Below, in pieces: positions 1-7,397 of a stretch of 64,000 nucleotides of DNA. Position numbers and translations under genes: made by a program. Below the pieces are notes generated by a model. That model was not told where the DNA came from. It saw only the letters and a program-made list of their open reading frames with translations, and ran no database searches. The DNA comes from Streptomyces sp. NBC_01275 (GTDB lineage Bacteria; Actinomycetota; Actinomycetes; Streptomycetales; Streptomycetaceae): contig NZ_JAPEOZ010000001.1 of the NCBI RefSeq assembly GCF_026340655.1, positions 3,410,001 to 3,474,000 of the forward strand. Direction: 5' to 3'. Positions within the stretch are counted from its first letter, which is position 1; each line of letters starts with the position of its first letter.

Positions 1-139
1 CAGGACCGCTTCACCGAACCTCCACATTGAGCCACGGAGGGGAAGCAACCGGGACAAGGAACCGGGAGCCCTATCCTTGTCCCCGGCAACGTCACGGATC
101 AGCCCACACCCGGGCAGCACGTACGAGGCCACCACACCG

Positions 140-212
140 GCCCCCGTAGCTCAGTGGATAGAGCAGGCGCCTTCTAAGCGCTTGGCCGCAGGTTCGAGTC
201 CTGCCGGGGGCG
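140..212 (+). tRNA. tRNA-Arg (anticodon TCT)
   Basis: A complete cloverleaf can be folded. The acceptor stem pairs GCCCCCG (140-146) with CGGGGGC (205-211), the discriminator base is G212, the T-arm is GCAGG-TTCGAGT-CCTGC, and the anticodon loop is CTTCTAA with TCT in the middle. No CCA is encoded (the next bases are CAA), as is usual in Streptomyces. It should read AGA codons, which are rare in this high-GC genome. Confidence 0.95.
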
Positions 213-221
213 CAAGTCTCC

Positions 222-245
222 GCCCTCCCTCCGGGAGGGCTTTTT
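222..245 (+). terminator. Rho-independent terminator of the tRNA
   Basis: GCCCTCCC (222-229) pairs with GGGAGGGC (233-240) across a 3-base loop and is followed by five T residues. It lies ten bases after the tRNA, so it probably ends that transcript. Confidence 0.8.
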
Positions 246-357
246 GCTGGTCAGGGCAGGTACAGGGGACGGGACGCCGCCTCTCGCGGAACCCTGCGGA
301 GGGCATCGCGCCGGACGCGGCCACGACAACGGCCGGAAAACGCAGGCGCCCGCAGCG

Positions 358-1104
358 CTACGGCCCTCGACGGCCGTAGGCCGACACCGCCGCCGACCCG
401 TCGTGCCGCACCAGCCGCGCCCCGCCGGCCCCCGTCGCCGCGACCGCCGCCGGATGCACGCCGTCGACGACCATGTCCGCCATGGCGAGTGGGGGCCGTA
501 CGGCGATCTGATCCGGCCAAGCGCGCACGGTCGGCGCGTGTTCGGGGGCGGACACCTCGAGGCGGCGCAGGGGCGCGCCCAGACCCACGCCGAGGGCCTT
601 CAGGACGGCTTCCTTGCGCGTCCAGGTGCGCAGGAAGGCGAGCCGGCGTTCGGCCGGCGGGCGGGCGTACAGGGCGGCGAGTTCGGCGTCGGAGAGGGCG
701 GTCCGCGCCGCCGTGTCGACGTCGACCGCGCCATAGGCGTCCTCGACGTCGAGGCCCACCTCCACGCCCCGGCAGACGGCGACGCCGACGACGTCACCGC
801 TGTGCGTGACGGAGAAGCCGTACTCCGGCAGCCGCGGCGCGGCCGACCGGTCCAGCCGGACCTTGCCGTGCGGACCGCCGCAGCGCGCGCACACGCGCCG
901 CAGCGGCACATCGGCGGGGGGTACGTCGAGAAGCTCGCCCAGGAGCAGTCGGCTGAGCGCGACGCCGAGCAGGAACCGGTCCCGGTCGCCGGGGCCGACG
1001 GTGGCCGCGTGCCGACCGCGTTCCACGGGGTCGAGCAGGTCCAGGAGACCGTCGTGGGCGTCGCCGAGGCGAGCCCACGAGACCTGCACCAAGACCTGCA
1101 CCAA
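358..1104 (-). CDS. Sfp-type 4'-phosphopantetheinyl transferase
   Basis: This 248-residue protein should transfer phosphopantetheine from CoA to a carrier-protein serine. The family motifs are clear: FSVTHSGD (about 97-104), the Mg-binding GLDVED (117-122) and WTRKEAVLKALG (161-172). The length fits the Sfp/Gsp group rather than AcpS. The start is uncertain: TTG at 1104 and GTGs at 1101 and 1089 lie in or beside a duplicated 12-bp segment (CACCAAGACCTG on the + strand), with no convincing ribosome site. It lies 3.9 kb from the acyl carrier protein gene at 4958, which makes that carrier a candidate substrate, though such enzymes are often genome-wide in scope. Confidence 0.85.
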   Translation of the reverse strand: MVQVLVQVSWARLGDAHDGLLDLLDPVERGRHAATVGPGDRDRFLLGVALSRLLLGELLDVPPADVPLRRVCARCGGPHGKVRLDRSAAPRLPEYGFSVTHSGDVVGVAVCRGVEVGLDVEDAYGAVDVDTAARTALSDAELAALYARPPAERRLAFLRTWTRKEAVLKALGVGLGAPLRRLEVSAPEHAPTVRAWPDQIAVRPPLAMADMVVDGVHPAAVAATGAGGARLVRHDGSAAVSAYGRRGP

Positions 1105-1200
1105 GACCTGTCCCGACCATCTGCACGGAGACCTGTCCCGAAACCGGCACCGAGCCGTGCACGAGAATGACCGGCGCCGGTACGGGAATTGCCGGATTTA

Positions 1201-1581
1201 CTAGTGGACCGCGCGCAGCATGCGCGTCACGTTGATCCTGGTCGGCGAAAGGCCGAGCTCCACGCTCTGCATCATCCGCTCGCCGTTCAGCCGGCCGTAG
1301 GCCAGCAGATCGACGTTGGCCAGGCTGAATTCGGGCCAGGTGTGAATGCTCAGATGCGATGCGGAAAGCAGGAGAATGGCGGTGACCGCACCGTTCGGGA
1401 AAACGTGCGACGCCTCACCGAGTACCGTGGCGTTTCCCTTTTCGGCGGCCGTGCGCAGTACCTGGAGGAGGCGCTCCTCGTCGGTCAGGATGCTGTGGTC
1501 GCTCACCCATACGTCAACGGCATAAGAGCACAGATCGTCGACGTTTATACCCTCGGTGGCGAGGCTGGCGGAGTTGGTCAT
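1201..1581 (-). CDS. SpeD-like pyruvoyl-dependent decarboxylase (atypical)
   Basis: This 126-residue protein has the fold signature of bacterial class 1B S-adenosylmethionine decarboxylase (SpeD). That enzyme cleaves itself at a serine to make a pyruvoyl cofactor. The segment around residues 73-84 reads SASHLSIHTWPE, placing the predicted cleavage serine at 75 and the processing histidine at 80. Canonical enzymes read ESH at the serine and FTCG downstream. Here the Glu is Ala74 and the catalytic Cys position is Tyr95 (context DLLAYG). It may therefore decarboxylate something other than AdoMet; SpeD relatives acting on ornithine or arginine are known. It is divergent from the polyamine-synthase operon starting at 2017, and the two probably share control in the region between. 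Confidence 0.75.
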   Translation of the reverse strand: MTNSASLATEGINVDDLCSYAVDVWVSDHSILTDEERLLQVLRTAAEKGNATVLGEASHVFPNGAVTAILLLSASHLSIHTWPEFSLANVDLLAYGRLNGERMMQSVELGLSPTRINVTRMLRAVH

Positions 1582-2016
1582 GGGGAACCGGGGGTGACGA
1601 ACCTCTGCCCCCGTCTCCTTTCACATAGATCTGCGCTGGTCCGCGCGGCCGAAGAGGAAGGTCGCGAGGCCGGTAAGTGGCGCTCGGTGGTGCCCAGCGT
1701 AGCATCAGGGTCGCTCTACGGCTCGCGCGCACAGTGCGTCAAGGGGGGCGGGGGGTGTCGGGGCGATTTGGCCGAAAATCTTCGGAAGGCATTCCAGAAG
1801 GCATTTCGGAAGGCGTTTCGGGAAACAGTCCCCAGACCCCCCTCCGAACGTCTCCGAAAGCCTTTCCGGAACTTTCCTGAATACTCTCGCCGGAAATTCC
1901 GGAGGATTTCCTTCGACTCACTCGGATTCGACTGTTCCGCACCGAGTCCGATCGGCTCCCCACCAGCCCGTATACTCGATACTCCCGGAATCCATCAGCT
2001 TGCCTGGAGCGGCATT
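1582..2016. promoter_or_regulatory. Divergent intergenic region with repeats and a promoter
   Basis: This 435-base gap separates the divergent SpeD-like and BpsA-like genes. It is less GC-rich than its surroundings. At 1782-1880 it carries short direct and inverted repeats of a GGAAGGC(A/G)TTTC type, and the left copies can pair with the complementary CCGAAAGCCTTTCCGG near 1853-1868. A good -10 hexamer TATACT (1971-1976) faces the rightward operon, which would give a leader of about 35 bases. GGAG at 2006-2009 serves the GTG start at 2017. I see no open frame here with coding character. Confidence 0.5.
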
Positions 2017-3876
2017 GTGACCAACGCGCGTCGGCACCCTCGGAGCACCACCGCCGATTCTGTGCTCACGGAAGTCGCGGACGCCGTCCGTCTCCAGGAG
2101 GGCCCGCCCGGAGTGCGGTCCGTCCTGCGCGCCCTGCGCCGTCTGGCCCCCGCCTCCACCAAGGACCTCAGCCGCGCCACCGGCCTGCCCGTCCCGATCG
2201 TGGCCGCCCTGGGCAACGAACTGCGCCGCCGGGGCCTCGTCACCAAGGAGCGCCCCTCCCGGCTGACCGAGGCCGGCCAGGACGTCGTCGCGCAGCTCGG
2301 CATGGACCTCACGCTCGACGCCACGTGCCGCACCTGCGACGGGCGCGAGCTGGTCATCCCCGACGTGCTGGACGAGGCCGTACGCCGGCTGCGCGCCCTG
2401 ATGGAGTCGGGGCCCGCCGCCGACATGGCGATCGACCAGTCGCACTGCACGGCCGAGACCAAGGTGCGCCGGGTGCTGGCGCTGCTGACGGCGGGCGCGC
2501 TGCCGGGCGGCTCCCTGCTGCTGATCGGCGACGACGACCTCGTCTCGCTGGCCGTCGCGGTCGTGGGGGACGTACTGGGCGGGCCGATCGTCGAGCGGGT
2601 GACCGTCGTCGACATCTCCCCCGAGATCCTCGACTACATCCAGAAGGTGTCCGCCGGCCTCGGCACCCCCGTCGACACGGTCCGGCACGACCTGCGCCAG
2701 CCGCTGCCCGAGGCCCTCCACGACCAGTACGACGTGGCGATGACCGACCCGCCGTACACCCCCGAAGGGGCCCGGCTCTTCCTCTCGCGCGCCGTGGAGG
2801 GCCTGCGGCCCGGCCCCGCGCACAGCGTCTTCTTCTCCTTCGGCGGCAAGAGCCCGGACGAGATGCTGGAGGTGCAGCGGGAGATCATGGGGCTCGGCCT
2901 GATCACCAACGGCTACATCCGCAACTTCAACGAGTACGAGGGCAGCGGCATCCTGGGCGGCGTCGGCTTCTTCCAGCACCTGCTCACCACCAACTCCACC
3001 GCGCCCTCCCACCAGGGCGAGTTCAGCGGTCCCCTCTACACCGGCGACAAGCGGACCCGGCAGCGCGAGTACACGTGCGTGGCGTGCGAGGGCAAGGTCC
3101 GCGTCGGCCCCGGGGCCCGCTGGACCTCGGTCGCCGCCCTGCGCGCCGACGGCTGCCCCCACTGCGGCAAGGGCCCCTTCCGCCCGGGCCGCCTGGTCCC
3201 GGTGGAGGACTCCCCGGCCCTGCCCACGGCCCCGGCCCCCACCGAGACACCGGCTCCGGTACAGGAGGCCCCGGTACAGGAGGCCCCGACGCCGACCCCG
3301 GCTCCCGCGGCGGCTCCCGCGCCGGCCCCGGCTCCCGCCCCCACGAGCCGAACGTACGGCTGGAGCCCCCCGGCCGACGACGAGCGTGCCGCCCTCGTCC
3401 AGCGGGCGCGGCCGTACGTCACGCGTCAGGCCGACGAGCGGGATCTGCCCGCCATCGGGGAGTTCGAGGCCGAGATCGCCCGGGTCTCCTTCGGCGAGGA
3501 CGCCGTCGACGACCCCGCCCGGTGGGCGTCCCGGCTGGGCCGTGCCATGGAGAAGTCGAAGGAGGGCATGATCGTCGCCCACGGTCCGGGCGAGCAGCCC
3601 GTCGGCTGGTGCTGGGTGAGCATCAACCAGAACGCGATGACCGGCGACCGCTACGCCAACTTCCGCTCCCTGGCCGTGTCCCCGGTGGACAACCGCGGCG
3701 ACGTCGCCGAGCTCCTGCTCACCGCGGGCCTGGAGTTCTGCCTGGCCAACGGCATCACGGAGGTCGTCGGCCGGGTCCACGTCGGCAACGTCCCGATGCG
3801 CACGGTCTACCGCAAGTTCGGCTTCGACCCCACCAGCCTGTCGATGAAGCTGTTCCTGCCCCGGGAGGCCACGTGA
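2017..3876 (+). CDS. BpsA-like branched polyamine synthase fused to a GNAT acetyltransferase domain
   Basis: The protein has 619 residues. Residues 1-385 resemble BpsA, N4-bis(aminopropyl)spermidine synthase, which adds aminopropyl groups from decarboxylated AdoMet to spermidine. An N-terminal winged-helix-like region is followed by CxxC (104/107), GDDDL (171-175), DPPY (244-247) and GGKS (276-279). A second Cys4 zinc ribbon follows (354/357 and 380/383). A Pro/Ala/Glu linker (about 395-450) then leads to a GNAT domain (467-619) ending VYRKFGF. Archaeal and thermophile BpsA proteins, as I recall them, end near 350 residues, so the GNAT half is an addition. GTG 2017 is chosen because GGAG lies seven bases upstream. 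It overlaps the next gene by four bases. The substrate is inferred: a polyamine or related amine is aminopropylated and perhaps acylated. Confidence 0.75.
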   Translation: MTNARRHPRSTTADSVLTEVADAVRLQEGPPGVRSVLRALRRLAPASTKDLSRATGLPVPIVAALGNELRRRGLVTKERPSRLTEAGQDVVAQLGMDLTLDATCRTCDGRELVIPDVLDEAVRRLRALMESGPAADMAIDQSHCTAETKVRRVLALLTAGALPGGSLLLIGDDDLVSLAVAVVGDVLGGPIVERVTVVDISPEILDYIQKVSAGLGTPVDTVRHDLRQPLPEALHDQYDVAMTDPPYTPEGARLFLSRAVEGLRPGPAHSVFFSFGGKSPDEMLEVQREIMGLGLITNGYIRNFNEYEGSGILGGVGFFQHLLTTNSTAPSHQGEFSGPLYTGDKRTRQREYTCVACEGKVRVGPGARWTSVAALRADGCPHCGKGPFRPGRLVPVEDSPALPTAPAPTETPAPVQEAPVQEAPTPTPAPAAAPAPAPAPAPTSRTYGWSPPADDERAALVQRARPYVTRQADERDLPAIGEFEAEIARVSFGEDAVDDPARWASRLGRAMEKSKEGMIVAHGPGEQPVGWCWVSINQNAMTGDRYANFRSLAVSPVDNRGDVAELLLTAGLEFCLANGITEVVGRVHVGNVPMRTVYRKFGFDPTSLSMKLFLPREAT

Positions 3877-4961
3877 CCGGCTTCGACGTGGACGGCGTCA
3901 AGTGCGTCGTCTGGGACCTCGACGGCACCCTCTGGGACGACGTCGCCGTGGAGACCCCCACCGACGAACTCCCCGCCCCCCGCCCCGAGATGCTCGCCGC
4001 GATCGACGCGCTGGCGGGGCTCGGCGTGCTCAGCAGCGTCGCGAGCCGCAGCGCGCCCGCCGTCCTGGACCGGCTGGCCGCCGGGCGCCCGGAGGTGCGG
4101 ACGCGCTTCCTCGCCCCGCAGGTGTCCTGGCAGGACAAGAGCGAGTCGCTGCGCCGGATCGCGAAGGACCTCGGCATCGCCGTGGAAGCGCTGGTCCTGG
4201 TCGACGACTCGCCCTACGAGCGCGCCGAGGTCGAGGCGCTGCTGCCCGGCGTGCGCACCCTCGCCCCCGAGGACGTACCGGAGCTCCTGGCCGCGTTCGA
4301 GGGCCGCGAGGTCACCCCCGAGTCACGCGAGCGGGTCCACCGCTACCGCACGGAGGAGACCCGCCGTGCCGAGGGCGAACGCTTCCAGGGCACCCGGGAG
4401 GAGTTCCTCGCCTGGTGCGACATGCGGCTCACGATCGGCGCCGCCGCCCCCGACGAACTCCCCCGCGCGCTGGAGCTCGCCGCCCGCACCCACCGCCTCA
4501 ACTCCTCCGGCCTCACCCCCGACCGGCTGCGCGAGCTGGCCGCCTCGGACGGGCACGAGGTGTACACCGCCCGGATGACCGACCGGTTCGGTGCGTACGG
4601 CGTCATCGGCGCCGCCCTCGTCGACCGCACCGCGCCCGCCGTCTGGTCCGTGCCGCTGCTCGCCCTCTCCTGCCGGGTGGCCGGCCGGGGCGCCGCGGCC
4701 GCCTTCCTGTTCCGGCTGATGGAACGGGCCCGGGAGGCAGGCGCCGACGAGTTCCGGGTGACCCTGCGCCCGACGGACGCCAACCTGGAGATGCGCATCC
4801 TGCTCCGCCAGGCGGGCCTGCGCCGAACGGACGTAACGGACGCGACGGACGCGGCCGGGGGCGCTGCGGATTCGGCGGTCCTGGGCAGGTCCCTCCACGG
4901 CGACCTGCCGACACCGCCCCCCTATCTGCATGTATCCGACCGAGAGGACGCCGACGCGTGA
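3873..4961 (+). CDS. FkbH-like HAD-family / acyltransferase protein
   Basis: This 362-residue protein matches FkbH-type enzymes. These pair a HAD phosphatase-like domain with a GNAT-like domain and load a glyceryl unit from 1,3-bisphosphoglycerate onto an acyl carrier protein. The HAD motif is DLDGTLW (15-21), with VDDSPYE further on. The C-terminal half contains RTHRLNSSG and LSCRVAGRG, whose Cys267 corresponds to the conserved cysteine of the family. No polyketide synthase is nearby, so methoxymalonyl extender synthesis is unlikely. The GTG start overlaps the upstream stop, with GGAGG at 3864-3868. The next gene is a carrier protein, also overlapping, as expected of a loading pair. Confidence 0.8.
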   Translation: MTGFDVDGVKCVVWDLDGTLWDDVAVETPTDELPAPRPEMLAAIDALAGLGVLSSVASRSAPAVLDRLAAGRPEVRTRFLAPQVSWQDKSESLRRIAKDLGIAVEALVLVDDSPYERAEVEALLPGVRTLAPEDVPELLAAFEGREVTPESRERVHRYRTEETRRAEGERFQGTREEFLAWCDMRLTIGAAAPDELPRALELAARTHRLNSSGLTPDRLRELAASDGHEVYTARMTDRFGAYGVIGAALVDRTAPAVWSVPLLALSCRVAGRGAAAAFLFRLMERAREAGADEFRVTLRPTDANLEMRILLRQAGLRRTDVTDATDAAGGAADSAVLGRSLHGDLPTPPPYLHVSDREDADA

Positions 4962-5236
4962 CGAACGCCCTGGACCGGGCCACGGTGGAGCGCGAGCTCC
5001 GTTCGATGATCGCCGAGGCCGCCCGGCTCGACCCTGCCGTGGTCGGGGAACTCCCGGCGGACACCGACCTGTTCGGCCCGCGGATCGGTCTCACCTCGCT
5101 GGCCGGCGTGACGCTGCTGGGCACGGTCGACGCCCGCTTCGGCGTGGACGTCGCCGCGCTGGACCTGAGCCTGGACAGCCTGCAGTCCATCGCCACGCTC
5201 ACCGACTTCGTCGCCGAGCACCTCCAGCCTCTCTAG
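4958..5236 (+). CDS. Acyl carrier protein
   Basis: This 92-residue acidic helical protein is the size of a free-standing acyl carrier protein. The attachment serine is most likely Ser47 in the context IGLTSLAGV, so the usual Asp-Ser-Leu is Thr-Ser-Leu here. The region after it (DARFGVDV) matches helix II and the following loop of carrier proteins. The start overlaps the stop of the FkbH-like gene (GTGA), so the two are translationally coupled. The likely role is to carry the small acyl group made by the FkbH-like enzyme. The nearby phosphopantetheinyl transferase may activate it. Confidence 0.8.
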   Translation: MTNALDRATVERELRSMIAEAARLDPAVVGELPADTDLFGPRIGLTSLAGVTLLGTVDARFGVDVAALDLSLDSLQSIATLTDFVAEHLQPL

Positions 5237-5377
5237 GCACCCGTCTGTAGGTCATCCCTGTTCAAAAAGGGTGATCCGCACGGACGTGCCGTGACTCGCC
5301 CAGGGCGGCGGCGTTGAAGGGGGAGTGCGGCGGCGCGTCCTGCCGTCGCGCGAACCGATCCCCTTAAGGAGAACGTG

Positions 5378-5674
5378 ATGTCTCGCATCGCGAAGGTGGC
5401 CGCGGTCGCCCTCGGCACCAGCGCCGTAGTGGTCAGCGGCGCCGGTCTGGCCATGGCGGACGCGGGTGCGCAGGGTGCGGCCGTGGGCTCGCCGGGTGTC
5501 CTGTCGGGCAACGTCATCCAGGTCCCGGTCCACGTGCCGGTCAACGTCTGCGGCAACACCATCGACGTCGTCGGCCTGCTGAACCCGGCCTTCGGCAACA
5601 CCTGCGCCAACGTCAGCGACCACGACGGCGGCGACAAGCACGGCCACGACCACGACCACGGCTACGGCAACTGA
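5378..5674 (+). CDS. chpG: Short chaplin with His/Asp-rich tail (ChpG-like)
   Basis: The 98-residue product has a Sec signal peptide (to about residue 28) and one chaplin domain. Its marks are GSPGVLSGN, QVPVHVPVNVCG and LLNPAFGNTC, with the two conserved cysteines. Chaplins form amyloid-like rodlets that make aerial hyphae and spores hydrophobic. The ATG at 5378 is preferred over GTG 5375 because AAGGAG (5366-5371) sits six bases before it. After the domain there is an added tail rich in His, Asp and Gly (about 18 residues), which is unlike typical short chaplins and could bind copper or another metal. The symbol is suggested by its position next to melC2. Confidence 0.85.
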   Translation: MSRIAKVAAVALGTSAVVVSGAGLAMADAGAQGAAVGSPGVLSGNVIQVPVHVPVNVCGNTIDVVGLLNPAFGNTCANVSDHDGGDKHGHDHDHGYGN

Positions 5675-5696
5675 CGTACCCCGTACGCAGCACGGA

Positions 5697-5729
5697 GAGA
5701 GCCCCGGCACCTCGAGCGCCGGGGCTCTC
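5697..5729. terminator. Bidirectional terminator between chpG and melC2
   Basis: GAGAGCCCCGGC (5697-5708) pairs perfectly with GCCGGGGCTCTC (5718-5729) around a nine-base loop. It sits between two convergent genes. Confidence 0.8.
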
Positions 5730-5777
5730 CCCGTGTTTCCTGATGTCTCCGGGTTCTTCCGGGTGCTTCCGGGCGGG

Positions 5778-6644
5778 TCAGGCGTACCGGTAGATCCGGC
5801 TCGCGTCCTCCAGCTGGTCCGGCGTCACGTCCCATGGGGGCAGCTTCTGGTGGCGGGCGACGACGCGGCCGCGCTGGCGGTCGCCGGGGCCCGGCGGCCC
5901 GGCCGGCAGATAGCGGTGGTCGCGGTGGCGGTGCTGCCAGCGGGTCCACACCAGGTCGATGAAGGCGTGGTGCAGCCAGAACACGGGGTCGTTGACGGAG
6001 GCGCCGCCGAGCATCGCCCCGCCGACCCACCGGTGCACCCGGTTGTGGTTGCGCCAGGCGACGCTGCCCCGGCCGGTCCCCCAGCCCTCCAACCTGTTGC
6101 GGAACCCCCTGGTGACCGTCGAGTCCCAGGGCGAGACGTCGTAGACCGGGTCCTGCAGCGCCCACTCCAGCTCGCTCGGGGTGGGCAGGTCGATGGGGTC
6201 GCGGGCGCGGCCGAGGTCCCGGGTGAGGAACTCCCCGTCGGTGATGCCCTCCTTGAGAGGCCAGTCGCCGGTGGAGTAGGCGAACGGCCCGGTCGTCACC
6301 TGGTGGTCGGAGGAGCGCCCGTTACCGCCGAGGAGGTCCTTCGTCCAGGGCGCGGAGGTCTTGCCGCGGTCCCGCGTCCAGTCCCAGTACGGCACCGTCA
6401 CCGAGGAGTCGACCCGGCGCAGCGCCTGCTCCAGATCCAGCAGGAACTGGCGGTGCCAGGGCAGGAAGGAGGGCGCCATGTGGGCTGTACGCAGGTCGCC
6501 CTCGCCGTCGGAGGCGTAGTAGTCGATGTGCGTCCGGACGAACTCGTCGTACTCGCCGCGCCGTTTGATCTCCAGGAGCGCCTTCACGAACCGCCTGCGT
6601 TCGGCGACGGTGAGCGTGCTGACGTCCTTACGCGTGTAGACCAT
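5778..6644 (-). CDS. melC2: Tyrosinase MelC2
   Basis: This 288-residue type-3 copper enzyme oxidises tyrosine and DOPA to quinones, giving melanin. The CuA histidines are visible at about 39, 55 and 64 (SFLPWHRQFLLD). The CuB set is at about 200, 204 and 225-226 (NHNRVH, then NDPVFWLHHAFID). PYWDW near residue 85 is typical. It has no signal peptide of its own and is normally carried out of the cell by MelC1. Its start overlaps the end of melC1 by 17 bases, so the two form an operon. Confidence 0.95.
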   Translation of the reverse strand: MVYTRKDVSTLTVAERRRFVKALLEIKRRGEYDEFVRTHIDYYASDGEGDLRTAHMAPSFLPWHRQFLLDLEQALRRVDSSVTVPYWDWTRDRGKTSAPWTKDLLGGNGRSSDHQVTTGPFAYSTGDWPLKEGITDGEFLTRDLGRARDPIDLPTPSELEWALQDPVYDVSPWDSTVTRGFRNRLEGWGTGRGSVAWRNHNRVHRWVGGAMLGGASVNDPVFWLHHAFIDLVWTRWQHRHRDHRYLPAGPPGPGDRQRGRVVARHQKLPPWDVTPDQLEDASRIYRYA

Positions 6645-7203
6645 GGCGTCCCCCCATGTGCGTTCCGTCGTGCGGGTGGCTGCTGCCGGTGGAACCGGTG
6701 TCGCGCAGCTTCTCCCCCGGCCCGAGCTCGTCGACGGCGGCCCGGGCCGCGGCCAGCGGGGTGTCGTACGAGCGGTAGTGGTCGACCATGCTCAGCCAGG
6801 TGCCGTCCGCCCGGCGCATGAGGTGCAGCGGGCGGCCGTCGACGGTGACCTGCCACCGGGGGCCGGCGGGGGCGCGGTCCGTCGGGGCGTGCTCCGGCGG
6901 GGCGAGGACGCCCCGGAGGTGCCGACCGCGGTACACCTCGTCGAACTCGTCGGCCTTGTCGACCCTGGTGTCCGCGGCGGCGTCCTGCGGACCCGGGGGC
7001 GGGGACGCGGCGACGACCGGGGCGATGGTGAAGGCGGCCGCCGCGGCGCCGAGCAGCCCGCGCAGCAGGTCGCGCCGGGTGCGCCGGGGGCTCGGGTCCG
7101 GACCGAGTCTCCCCGCGCCCACCGGCCTCGCGCCCACGGTGCTCGCGGGGTTCATGGTCACGGATGCTGCGGTCGCGGGTACCGCGTCGACGCTGACGGC
7201 CAT
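6628..7203 (-). CDS. melC1: Tyrosinase cofactor / chaperone MelC1
   Basis: This 191-residue protein is the copper chaperone that binds apo-tyrosinase, delivers copper and exports it through the Tat pathway. A twin-arginine signal (RRTRRDLLRG, near residue 43) is followed by a hydrophobic stretch. The mature part has the MelC1 features FDEVYRGR and VTVDGRPLHLMRRADGTW. ATG 7203 is chosen because GAGGAG lies eight bases before it; a start at 7155 would also keep the twin arginine. The N-terminal extension ahead of the Tat motif is longer than usual. Confidence 0.9.
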   Translation of the reverse strand: MAVSVDAVPATAASVTMNPASTVGARPVGAGRLGPDPSPRRTRRDLLRGLLGAAAAAFTIAPVVAASPPPGPQDAAADTRVDKADEFDEVYRGRHLRGVLAPPEHAPTDRAPAGPRWQVTVDGRPLHLMRRADGTWLSMVDHYRSYDTPLAAARAAVDELGPGEKLRDTGSTGSSHPHDGTHMGGRHGLHA

Positions 7204-7323
7204 GGTGTGTGCTCCTCGTCCGGTTCGGTTGTCGTTAGCGGTAACCGCCCGGCGGCCCTCCTGGTCACCGCTCGGCGCCCGAACACCCGTCAGAAGCACG
7301 CAGAAGCACGCAGACGTACGCAG

Positions 7324-7355
7324 ACGGGCCCGGACGGCGATCCGTCCGGGCCCGT
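7324..7355 (-). terminator. Terminator of the secreted-protein gene at 7398
   Basis: ACGGGCCCGGACGG (7324-7337) and CCGTCCGGGCCCGT (7342-7355) form a perfect 14-bp stem with a CGAT tetraloop, just downstream of the leftward gene ending at 7398. It also lies upstream of melC1, so it insulates that operon. Confidence 0.75.
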
Positions 7356-7397
7356 GGTCGTCCAGAGCCTGCGTCCAGGCGTGCGTCCGGGTGCGCG

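Noticed and set aside
1189..2016. An N-terminal extension of the BpsA-like gene back to 1189
   Set aside because: The extension is antisense to the SpeD-like gene and has poor coding character. The GTG at 2017 has a good ribosome site and a promoter upstream.
1918..3780. A 620-residue frame on the - strand opposite the BpsA-like gene
   Set aside because: It is a mirror of a strongly biased high-GC gene, has no recognisable domain and is Gly/Ala/Arg-rich throughout. The + strand frame has clear motifs. Similar long antisense frames lie opposite the S15-ABC, iolD, MMPL and recD2 genes.
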